A stretch of 7,087 nt of DNA from Methanosarcinales archaeon (lineage in GTDB: Archaea; Halobacteriota; Methanosarcinia; Methanosarcinales; Methanogasteraceae). The number at the start of each line of letters is the position of its first letter. Position 1 is the stretch's first letter. Where the stretch lies: positions 1-7,087 of the forward strand of contig QMVM01000105.1 in the NCBI GenBank assembly GCA_003661105.1, given 5' to 3'. The position numbers and the translations under genes were made by a program. A model generated the notes under the pieces. The model saw only the letters and a list, made by a program, of their open reading frames with translations, did not search any database and was not told the DNA's origin. Positions 1-5,370 of the stretch are shown piece after piece.

Positions 1-1364
1 AGCGTTCGATTCAGATACCACTTCGGATACCTTCGTATGATATTATTTGAGAGATACCAGTCCATATCATAATAATCGATGTTCATCTTCCAGACGATGT
101 GCTGGAGTTCGTCCGTGCTCAGATGTCTTGTCTTTACATTCGCATAGATTCCGTCGTATTTCGTAACGTCATCAGTATTTGTAACGAGCCCCATCTCGAT
201 TAACTCCTCGCGAAGTACCGTTTTCGGGTACGGAGTCATGATATAGAATATCGGGACGTCAAGTCTCAGTTTCTTTGCAAGTTCGAAGTTTCGAAGTATG
301 TCCTCTTCCGTATCGTCCGGATTCCCGCTGATGATCCCACCCGATACAATAATCTTGTGTTCGTGGAGGTACCTGACCGCCTTTTCGGAATCCGATGCCA
401 TCCCGGTCTTGCCAAATAACTCGATGTTTCGCGGAAGCGCATTCTCGATCCCGAGAAAGACTCCATCGAAGCCCGCCTTCGCCATCAGGTCCACAACCTC
501 CTTGCTCTTCGCAATCCCGCTGGTGCTCGCCTGCGTCTGATAGTAGATGTCATCGAGACCGGCATCGATGATTGCCTCACAGAGCCGTTTCATCCGCTTC
601 GTGTTCAAGGTGATGTTGTCATCCACGAAGAATATGTTCTCTGCGCCGTGATCCTTCGCATCCTGTATATCCGCAATCACACGGTCGATCTCGTACGTCC
701 TGAAACTGCGCCCGTACATGCGGTCGATGCTGCAGAACTTGCAGCCCTGCGTGCAGCCCCGGCTCGTCTCGACGACATCCACGGTGTGGCAGAATCCGTA
801 AAATCCCTTCTTAATCAGTCTTGCGCCCCGGTCAGGAAGGCGAATGTCTTTAAGATCGAGAAGCGGGCGTGGTGGATTGTGCACCATCCCTCCGTTCTCC
901 TTGTCCTTGTAGGATAAGCCAAGTACCTGATCATACCGCTGATCCGGAATGGCTTTGACAAGCTCCCGAAATGTCTCCTCCCCCTCACCGCGTGTGATGA
1001 AGTCGATGTACTCGAGATCGGGGCTCTCTGCAATCTCCTTATACTCAAGCGTCGGGTGGTATCCGCCAAAGACGGTCGAGATGCTGCTGTCGCATTCCTT
1101 GACGGTCTTTGCGACCTCGAGTATCCCCTTATACTGGAAACTCATACAGCTCAGACCCACGAGATCGATGTGGTACTTTCGTATGGTTTCGCGCACGAAT
1201 TTATGCGGGTCTTTTGTGACGTTTAAGTCGGCTACCTTAACATTGCAGACATCGTTTATGTTTCCGGCGATGGACGTGATTCCGAGATTCGGGATCCTTG
1301 CGACGAAATCGAAGTCATGCTGGACATCGGGTGAGGCGAGTAGCAGGACGTTTATGGTTAACAC
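1..1364 (-). CDS. B12-binding-domain radical SAM protein, C-terminus cut by window edge
   Basis: The open frame runs from a GTG at 1364 past base 1, giving 454 visible residues; the C-terminus is missing. Residues 1-135 resemble the cobalamin-binding domain of B12-dependent radical SAM enzymes: the start NVLLLASPD, LVGLSCMSFQ at 68-77, GGYHPTL at 100-106 and TRGEGEETF at 124-132. The radical SAM core has the 4Fe-4S motif C204-x3-C208-x2-C211 (SRGCTQGCKFCSIDR), VDDN at 247-250 and a Gly-rich SGGIISGNPDDTEED stretch near 345. I see no DxHxxG motif, which many members of this group lack. The family includes BchE-like cyclases and methyltransferases; substrate cannot be assigned here. An in-frame TAA lies upstream at 1402-1404, and GTG is the first good start, about 31 bases below a TATA box, so translation is probably leaderless. 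It is transcribed alone, after the toxin-antitoxin pair on the same strand. Family sure, function unknown. Confidence 0.9.
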   Translation of the reverse strand, partial: MLTINVLLLASPDVQHDFDFVARIPNLGITSIAGNINDVCNVKVADLNVTKDPHKFVRETIRKYHIDLVGLSCMSFQYKGILEVAKTVKECDSSISTVFGGYHPTLEYKEIAESPDLEYIDFITRGEGEETFRELVKAIPDQRYDQVLGLSYKDKENGGMVHNPPRPLLDLKDIRLPDRGARLIKKGFYGFCHTVDVVETSRGCTQGCKFCSIDRMYGRSFRTYEIDRVIADIQDAKDHGAENIFFVDDNITLNTKRMKRLCEAIIDAGLDDIYYQTQASTSGIAKSKEVVDLMAKAGFDGVFLGIENALPRNIELFGKTGMASDSEKAVRYLHEHKIIVSGGIISGNPDDTEEDILRNFELAKKLRLDVPIFYIMTPYPKTVLREELIEMGLVTNTDDVTKYDGIYANVKTRHLSTDELQHIVWKMNIDYYDMDWYLSNNIIRRYPKWYLNRT

Positions 1365-1390
1365 CTTCTTTTCGTACTTGGGGCTACAGG

Positions 1391-1398
1391 ATTTAAAA
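1391..1398 (-). promoter_or_regulatory. TATA box of the radical SAM gene
   Basis: On the minus strand this reads TTTTAAAT, centred about 31 bases before the GTG at 1364. Archaeal TATA boxes usually lie about 26-27 bases before the transcription start, so the mRNA would begin within a few bases of the start codon. No Shine-Dalgarno sequence precedes the GTG, which agrees with leaderless translation. Confidence 0.55.
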
Positions 1399-1475
1399 TG
1401 TTAAGTCCGGATGACTGGGTATATGGGTTGTGCAGTTCGCGCAAGAATGCTGAAATGAGAAACGTTGACAAACCA

Positions 1476-1985
1476 TCAACAATCCAAACTCCCTGTAAGT
1501 CTCATCAAAACACGTCTATTGAACTTGTAGAAGTCTTTTCTCTCCAATAGATCTATAATATCGGATAATTCCGCCTCTGACAGACTGTGAGATTCTTTAC
1601 AGTCCAATAAAAATTCTGGCAGTGTTGCAGTCATGATGCCTTCGTGCCTCGCAACCGTTCTGGCAGTCCGGTCATCAATCAACAGAAGCGCATCACGACG
1701 CTTCTCCACAAGCGCTATAGATATGGCTTCTTTCTCGCCATCCCCAAGTCTTTCATCGATTATCCTTATATCAGACTTCTTAATCAATATCCAACGTTTT
1801 TCATCTAATAACTCTTTATTTATTGTGATATATTGCATTATATCTGTGAAAAATTTTGTTTTTGACAATTCTACAAAGGTAGCATTGGAAATCACGATGT
1901 GATCAACTCCAAAATGTTCTTTGATAAGTTCCAATCTATTTACCTTGTATAGCGAACTTAGAAAGCCAGTATCAACGAGTATCAT
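1476..1985 (-). CDS. PIN-domain protein, DUF3368-like (COG2405 type), probable toxin ribonuclease
   Basis: A 169-residue PIN-like protein. The acidic residues expected for a metal-dependent ribonuclease are visible: D5 in ILVDTG, E39 in TFVEL, E84/E86 in the motif LGDGEKEAIS (80-89), and D104/D105 in LLIDDRTAR (102-110). LGDGEKEAI followed by LLIDDRTARxxA is characteristic of the DUF3368 group. After about residue 128 there is an extra charged helical tail (SLSEAELSDIIDLLERKDFYKFNRRVL). PIN toxins usually cleave tRNA, rRNA or mRNA; the target here is unknown. The ATG overlaps the stop codon of the upstream UPF0175 gene in an ATGA (1982-1985), so the two are translationally coupled, and the antitoxin-first order is typical of such modules. 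Base composition is richer in A+T than the flanking thiC gene, as is usual for mobile toxin-antitoxin pairs. Toxicity is inferred, not shown. Confidence 0.85.
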   Translation of the reverse strand: MILVDTGFLSSLYKVNRLELIKEHFGVDHIVISNATFVELSKTKFFTDIMQYITINKELLDEKRWILIKKSDIRIIDERLGDGEKEAISIALVEKRRDALLLIDDRTARTVARHEGIMTATLPEFLLDCKESHSLSEAELSDIIDLLERKDFYKFNRRVLMRLTGSLDC

Positions 1986-2308
1986 TTCATTCTGAATTCA
2001 CGCAGCATTCTTGCACCGTTCTCCAATTCCTCAACCGTTTCAGTGCCCCTTTGTATCTCAATGCCGCTTTTTACCAGTAGCTCTTTCATCGCCTCGTAAT
2101 CAATATCGGCAATCTCTGCAACTCTTCCCAATGAATAGTCCTTTTTATACAATTCAATTGCTATCGATACCCTGAGGTCTTTTCTTGCTGCGAGAATCGT
2201 TTTCATCGCATCTTTGAGAAACTCACTTGTTGACGTGTAGTACCCGGTCTTCGGGATAACCTCCAACTCTGCGTTTAATTGTTCCGGAAATTCTATGGTT
2301 AGTGTCAT
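1982..2308 (-). CDS. RHH plus UPF0175 family protein, probable antitoxin of the PIN pair
   Basis: A 108-residue protein with two parts. Residues 1-40 (TLTIEFPEQLNAELE, GYYTSTSEFLKDAMKTIL) fit a ribbon-helix-helix DNA-binding fold: a short strand, then two helices. Residues about 46-84 (VSIAIELYKKDYSLGRVAEIADIDYEAMKELLVKSGIE) match UPF0175 (COG2886), a helix-turn-helix-like family found next to DUF3368 PIN proteins. The last 20 residues (TVEELENGARMLREF) are helical and charged and could bind the toxin. Its stop overlaps the PIN start by four bases. The start is supported by GTGAT four bases upstream of the ATG, a partial match to the archaeal Shine-Dalgarno GGTGAT. Such antitoxins often repress their own operon; that is inference here. 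The family and pairing are clear; function as an antitoxin is the usual assumption. Confidence 0.85.
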   Translation of the reverse strand: MTLTIEFPEQLNAELEVIPKTGYYTSTSEFLKDAMKTILAARKDLRVSIAIELYKKDYSLGRVAEIADIDYEAMKELLVKSGIEIQRGTETVEELENGARMLREFRMK

Positions 2309-2311
2309 GCC

Positions 2312-2316
2312 ATCAC
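2312..2316 (-). promoter_or_regulatory. ribosome binding site of the UPF0175 gene
   Basis: The minus strand reads GTGAT, then GGC, then ATG. GTGAT matches part of the archaeal anti-Shine-Dalgarno complement GGAGGTGAT. It fixes the start at 2308 and implies a leadered transcript, unlike the apparently leaderless thiC and radical SAM genes in this window. Confidence 0.45.
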
Positions 2317-2367
2317 ATCAACTAATCTTGCTCTTCTTCTGATCCTATTAATCTTTTTATTCTGAAC

Positions 2368-2379
2368 AATTTAATAAAA
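2368..2379 (-). promoter_or_regulatory. probable TATA box of the toxin-antitoxin operon
   Basis: The minus strand reads TTTTATTAAATT, which fits an archaeal TATA box. Transcription would start near 2346 and give a leader of about 38 bases containing the GTGAT ribosome site. A second A/T-rich stretch at 2352-2361 is an alternative, as is an upstream TTTTAAAT at 2456-2463. Confidence 0.4.
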
Positions 2380-2427
2380 GTAAGCCAGCTGAACAGAACG
2401 GTTGCTATAACAATCAGTTCGCATGAC

Positions 2428-2448
2428 GGGCTGCCACCGTCGCAGCCC
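2428..2448. other. perfect 7-bp inverted repeat between thiC and the toxin-antitoxin operon
   Basis: GGGCTGC at 2428-2434 and GCAGCCC at 2442-2448 are exact reverse complements separated by seven bases. It begins 23 bases after the thiC stop on the minus strand. No T-run follows on that strand, so it is not a typical archaeal (poly-T) or bacterial intrinsic terminator; it may instead protect the thiC 3' end. It also lies just downstream of a TATA-like TTTTAAAT (2456-2463, minus strand), so it could be an operator covering a start site near 2433. The rest of the 2309-2470 gap shows only A/T-rich promoter sequence. Confidence 0.4.
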
Positions 2449-2470
2449 ACCAGCGATTTAAAACCAGATC

Positions 2471-3757
2471 TCACTTGTCGAAATTGAAGTTCTCCTTAAC
2501 GATCTTTAGCGCACAGAAGTCTCCGCACATCGTGCACGCCTCAGTATCCTCCGGAAGCCGGCTGTTCCTGATCTCCCGTGCGCGACCCTCGTCGATTGCA
2601 ACCTCGTACTGCTTGCCCCAGTCGAGATCACGCCGCGCCCGCGCCATGTCGAGATCCCATGCCCGCGCACGGTCGCCGTACTTGATCATGTCGCCGACAT
2701 GCGCAGCGATCCTGGATGCCATCACGCCCTCGTATACATCCTCCTCGTTCGGCAGCGCAAGATGCTCGGCAGGCGTCACGTAGCAGAGGAAATCCGCGCC
2801 GCATGAGCTGGAGATTGCGCCCCCGATCGCTGTTACGATGTGGTCGTAACCTGGCGCTATGTCCGTTACCAGCGGACCAAGCATGTAAAATGGTCTCTCA
2901 TTTGTCATGCTCTTCATCAGCTTGATGTTCGTCTCGATCTCGTCGATCGGCACATGACCCGGACCCTCGACGATGACCTGCACGCCGGCATCGTACGCCC
3001 TGTCGCCGAGTTCTGCGTGCATGATCAGTTCCTGAACCCCTGCCCGGTCTGTTGCGTCGTGAACTGCTCCTGCCCTCATGCCGTTCCCCATCGATAGCGT
3101 GACTTCATGTTCGAGCATGATCTCAAGGAGATAGTCAAATTCACTGTAGAGCGGGTTCTCTTTCTCATTGTGAAGCATCCATGCGGTCATGAACGCGCCG
3201 CCTCGCGAGACCAGTCCGCCATACCTGCCCTGGTTCTTGAGACGCTCGACTGTCAGAAGGTTAATTCCGGTATGAATCGCCATGAAGTTCGTTCCGAGCT
3301 TCGCCTGCTCTGCCGTGATCCGGAAGAGGTCATCGGGATTCATGTCCACAACCGCACCATTCTTCTCGATCGCCTCGATAAACGCCTGATACAGAGGAAC
3401 GCTTCCCACAGAGAGCGACGTTGCCGCAATCACGCGCTTCCTGACTTCCACGAGATCGCCGCCTGTCGAGAGTTCCATGAGGGTGTCCGCGCCTGCCTTC
3501 TCTGCCACTTTGGTCTTTCTCACTTCGAGATCGATGTCCACGATATCAGACGACGTTCCGACCGTTGCGTTTACTTTGGTGCGCATCCCCTTCCCGACGC
3601 CGCACGACATGGTTTCCCGGTACGGGCTTACCGGGATCACGATCCTTCCGCTCGCAACCCCTTTTCGTACAAACTCAGGGTCGACGCCTTCAAACTTCGC
3701 GACCGTCTTCATCTCTTCTGTGATCTGTCCGTTCTGTGCTTCTCTTATGAAACTCAT
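2471..3757 (-). CDS. thiC: phosphomethylpyrimidine synthase ThiC (or ThiC-family hydroxybenzimidazole synthase)
   Basis: ThiC is a radical SAM enzyme that rearranges aminoimidazole ribotide to hydroxymethylpyrimidine phosphate for thiamin. Family hallmarks in this 428-residue protein: KVNATVGTSSD (61-71), SRGGAFMTAWMLHNEKEN (184-201), MGNGMRAGAVHDATDRA (223-239), VEGPGHVP (263-270, with a metal-ligand His268), GPLVTDIAPGYDHI (294-307) and LCYVTPAEHLALPN (324-337). The C-terminal cluster motif is C408-x2-C411-x3-C415, one residue shorter than the Cx2Cx4C of E. coli-type ThiC. Length fits the short form, which lacks the N-terminal extension of many bacterial proteins. The ATG at 3757 is preferred: it starts MSFIREAQNGQITEEM, as in other short ThiCs, and lies 28 bases below a TATA box. 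The frame continues up to a TTG at 3781, but that overlaps the TATA region. A paralogue, BzaF, makes 5-hydroxybenzimidazole from the same substrate and is hard to separate by eye. Confidence 0.93.
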   Translation of the reverse strand: MSFIREAQNGQITEEMKTVAKFEGVDPEFVRKGVASGRIVIPVSPYRETMSCGVGKGMRTKVNATVGTSSDIVDIDLEVRKTKVAEKAGADTLMELSTGGDLVEVRKRVIAATSLSVGSVPLYQAFIEAIEKNGAVVDMNPDDLFRITAEQAKLGTNFMAIHTGINLLTVERLKNQGRYGGLVSRGGAFMTAWMLHNEKENPLYSEFDYLLEIMLEHEVTLSMGNGMRAGAVHDATDRAGVQELIMHAELGDRAYDAGVQVIVEGPGHVPIDEIETNIKLMKSMTNERPFYMLGPLVTDIAPGYDHIVTAIGGAISSSCGADFLCYVTPAEHLALPNEEDVYEGVMASRIAAHVGDMIKYGDRARAWDLDMARARRDLDWGKQYEVAIDEGRAREIRNSRLPEDTEACTMCGDFCALKIVKENFNFDK

Positions 3758-3781
3758 AGTTCTGAATGATGGAAGTGGCAA

Positions 3782-3789
3782 TATTTAAA
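3782..3789 (-). promoter_or_regulatory. TATA box of thiC
   Basis: The minus strand reads TTTAAATA with a purine-rich AGAAGAA just upstream, resembling a BRE. Its centre is 28 bases before the ATG at 3757, which predicts a leaderless mRNA. This rules out both the TTG start at 3781 and a TPP riboswitch in the thiC leader. Confidence 0.65.
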
Positions 3790-3796
3790 TTCTTCT

Positions 3797-3807
3797 AAAA
3801 ATTAAAA
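3797..3807 (-). terminator. possible T-rich terminator of the UPF0282/zinc-ribbon operon
   Basis: On the minus strand this reads TTTTAATTTTT, about 110 bases beyond the zinc-ribbon stop and directly before the thiC promoter. Euryarchaeal transcription commonly ends at short T-runs without a hairpin. It overlaps one of the direct repeats upstream of thiC, so its role is uncertain. Confidence 0.3.
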
Positions 3808-3835
3808 TTGAATTCAACTCAAGTAAAATTGAATT
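3803..3835 (-). repeat. two direct repeats of TAAAATTGAATT upstream of thiC, candidate regulator site
   Basis: The 12-mer TAAAATTGAATT occurs at 3803-3814 and again at 3824-3835, exactly 21 bp apart, that is two helical turns. The first copy also contains the palindrome TTGAATTCAA (3808-3817). They lie about 45-78 bases before the predicted thiC transcription start. The spacing on one face of the helix fits a dimeric regulator, but A/T-rich sequence makes chance repeats more likely. The remaining part of the gap (3836-3918) holds a T-rich stretch (3871-3891, plus strand) and nothing else I recognise. Confidence 0.4.
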
Positions 3836-3918
3836 GGGTTCCGGGTGGTGCCGTGCAGAGGGTTGGAAGATCTTTTTAGAGTTTTTTTATCCGCGGTTCC
3901 AGGTGACCGGCACTATCT

Positions 3919-4143
3919 TCAGGTTACCGCGCCCGAATATGTGAAAGAATGCTGCCGCATATTAACCCATCTCTCTTCAGCAACGCCAATCAAATTACCA
4001 CACCGACATTTAACCTCGTTTCCACCCCTAACGCTGTAATCCCTGAGTATCCTGTCATTCCAGCAGTGCCATAATCTACCTTTTCCGATCTTTTGGTATT
4101 TAAAAATCTTTCTTTTACATTTAGCGCATTTTATTAGTATCAT
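3919..4143 (-). CDS. small zinc-ribbon protein, function unknown
   Basis: A 74-residue protein with a treble-type cysteine pattern: C6-x2-C9 in IKCAKCKRKIF and C46-x1-C48 in VKCRCGNLIGV, plus H26/C27 in the middle (RLWHCWNDRI). Four cysteines in two knuckles about 37 residues apart fit one structural zinc ribbon. The motif KIGKGRLxxCWxxRI followed by VKCxCGNLIG recalls a small conserved archaeal family, from memory only. The ATG overlaps the stop of the upstream UPF0282 gene in ATGA (4140-4143), so it is co-translated with it and may work with that MBL-fold protein, for example as a nucleic-acid or protein adaptor. There is no signal peptide or membrane segment. No function can be assigned. 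Confidence 0.8.
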   Translation of the reverse strand: MILIKCAKCKRKIFKYQKIGKGRLWHCWNDRILRDYSVRGGNEVKCRCGNLIGVAEERWVNMRQHSFTYSGAVT

Positions 4144-5099
4144 CTGTGATCGTCCAGCTTCATGCTTTTATAGATTCTCTTAGCCATGTCCCAGTAACGA
4201 TCGGTACTGGCCTTGCCTTCACCATAAGCGTCGTGCCAGCCGGCAGGGACCGGCATATCCCTGTACAATGATTTGCGCCTTGCTTCAAGTAGCATCCTTG
4301 GGGCGTTCATAAAATCAGCACCGCAGATGACTCTGTTCCCTGTTTCGGATGATAACCACTTCAGCCATTTAACTCCGGTATGACTTCTCATTATGTGATG
4401 ATCGAGGATTAACGTACCAACTTCCCCGGATAGTCGTTTGGCGTTGCGCCATGCCTGTTCGGTCTGCTTTTTCGAAAGCTTGTTGGGCATGTAGAGCGGA
4501 GGCCCGTCAGCCAATACGACATCGGGTTCCCAGTCCAGTATTTGAGAGATGGCTCTGTCGTCAAGGAGTTGGATGTCAGAGGTGTGCACGAAGACGCGGT
4601 CTTCCTCGATCCTTGTCATCATCACCGTCTGCGGATTGTTACGCTTGCCCCCATGAGACACCGGTCTGGAAAAGGTCATTACGCCATGCTTCACTCCTCC
4701 TGCGGAAGTCAAACCGTTCTTCAAGATATCAGAAAGAGACTCCGCTCTTTTTTCTTCAATCAGATGCGGGTTGGACTGGTTCTTAGCCCACATCCGGACG
4801 TCAGGGTTTAATCCGGTTATCTTTTTAATGTTGAACTGATAAGGATTCGCATCCACTAATGGAATGTGATCTCCGTGAAAATGACTGATCACTATGTCGG
4901 TTGCTTCTGACCACCGTTGTAGGATTGTCTTCTGTATCCGCTCGTCCACCGCTACCTGAAATGGGTGGGGAAGCAAGCCGTACCTGTTATAACCCAGCGC
5001 TATGCCCGGATCGATCAATATCCTCTGCTTCGCGGTTGTTACAAAACAGCAAAGACCTCTTACACCCAGTGATTCGGTTCCTATGATCTCTATGTTCAT
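4140..5099 (-). CDS. UPF0282 family metallo-beta-lactamase-fold hydrolase (COG2248 type)
   Basis: A 319-residue protein, the usual length of UPF0282. It begins MNIEIIGTESLGVRG and has ILIDPGIALGYNRYGLLPHP (27-46), both typical of the family. Metal-binding residues of the MBL fold are visible: H73-x-H75-x-D77-H78 in ISHFHGDHIP, H149 in PVSHGG, D175 in VHTSDIQ and D198 in LADGPP; ILDHHIMR (231-238) adds D233/H234/H235. A two-metal hydrolase, possibly nuclease-like, is expected, but the substrate of this archaeal family is not known to me. It is the first gene of a two-gene operon, with a 4-base overlap into the zinc-ribbon gene. It is transcribed away from cbiA across a shared intergenic region. 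No Shine-Dalgarno is visible before the ATG. The protein is cytosolic, without a signal peptide. Confidence 0.9.
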   Translation of the reverse strand: MNIEIIGTESLGVRGLCCFVTTAKQRILIDPGIALGYNRYGLLPHPFQVAVDERIQKTILQRWSEATDIVISHFHGDHIPLVDANPYQFNIKKITGLNPDVRMWAKNQSNPHLIEEKRAESLSDILKNGLTSAGGVKHGVMTFSRPVSHGGKRNNPQTVMMTRIEEDRVFVHTSDIQLLDDRAISQILDWEPDVVLADGPPLYMPNKLSKKQTEQAWRNAKRLSGEVGTLILDHHIMRSHTGVKWLKWLSSETGNRVICGADFMNAPRMLLEARRKSLYRDMPVPAGWHDAYGEGKASTDRYWDMAKRIYKSMKLDDHR

Positions 5100-5108
5100 G
5101 TTATAATT

Positions 5109-5123
5109 CTTATAAAGATATAC
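5109..5123 (-). promoter_or_regulatory. TATA-like sequence before the UPF0282 gene
   Basis: The minus strand has GTATATCT followed by TTATAAG, 10-24 bases before the ATG at 5099. This is slightly close for a leaderless promoter. Another A/T-rich block at 5161-5179 would give a leader of roughly 45 bases. The true promoter is undecided. Confidence 0.25.
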
Positions 5124-5241
5124 AACCCTTAGTCTTATCCATTAGCTCTGGCTCTTCCGGATTTACATATAGTATAGTACGGTCCCTTCATCTTCATCAT
5201 TGATAAAAACATTGCAATCACGCCGAAAAATCAACACCGAT

Positions 5242-5249
5242 ATTCGAAT
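5242..5249. promoter_or_regulatory. 8-bp palindrome ATTCGAAT upstream of the cbiA TATA box
   Basis: A perfect 8-bp palindrome (10 of 12 positions when extended by two on each side) whose centre is 17 bp before the centre of the TATA box at 5259-5266. It could be an operator for cbiA; the length is short enough to arise by chance. The rest of the divergent gap 5100-5354 shows no riboswitch-like structure that I can recognise. Confidence 0.25.
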
Positions 5250-5258
5250 CATCCAAAC

Positions 5259-5266
5259 ATTATATG
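5259..5266 (+). promoter_or_regulatory. TATA box of cbiA
   Basis: ATTATATG is the best TATA match in the divergent intergenic region on this strand. It predicts transcription starting near 5289, which is 65 bases before the preferred cbiA ATG at 5355 and exactly at an out-of-frame ATG at 5290. Confidence 0.5.
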
Positions 5267-5289
5267 TGACTCGCCACCAATCAGATATT

Positions 5290-5370
5290 ATGGCATCGAA
5301 GATATGGGTTTCACAGACACAAGCTACTTTTTTCACCAAACAATCACTAAAACCATGCCGGCAATACTAA
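5290..5370 (+). other. 26-codon upstream ORF overlapping the cbiA start
   Basis: An ATG at the predicted transcription start opens a 26-residue frame (MASKIWVSQTQATFFTKQ...) that ends in TAA at 5368-5370, 14 bases inside cbiA and in a different frame. If the transcript is leaderless this ATG would be used first. It may be a regulatory leader peptide or have no meaning; there is no homology to support it. Confidence 0.15.

Noticed and set aside
949..1404. A 151-codon plus-strand open frame
   Set aside because: It lies opposite the N-terminal domain of the radical SAM gene, whose conserved motifs are on the minus strand.
2428..2463. tRNA or other structured RNA gene after thiC
   Set aside because: Only one 7-bp stem is present; no cloverleaf, TTC-loop sequence or CCA-like end can be drawn.
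3107..3769. A 220-codon plus-strand open frame opposite thiC
   Set aside because: It is antisense to a gene with clear ThiC motifs along its whole length; its protein is rich in His, Arg and Cys and resembles nothing, as expected from a shadow frame.
3758..3781. Eight-residue N-terminal extension of thiC from a TTG start
   Set aside because: The TTG abuts the TATA box and would not be transcribed; the ATG at 3757 matches the family N-terminus.
3758..3918. TPP riboswitch upstream of thiC
   Set aside because: The TATA box lies 28 bases from the start codon, leaving no leader, and the CTGAGA-type core motifs are not present in this interval.
5304..5354. Seventeen-residue extension of CbiA from the ATG at 5304
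   Set aside because: The added residues do not resemble the family, whose proteins begin right before the Walker A motif; kept only as an alternative start.
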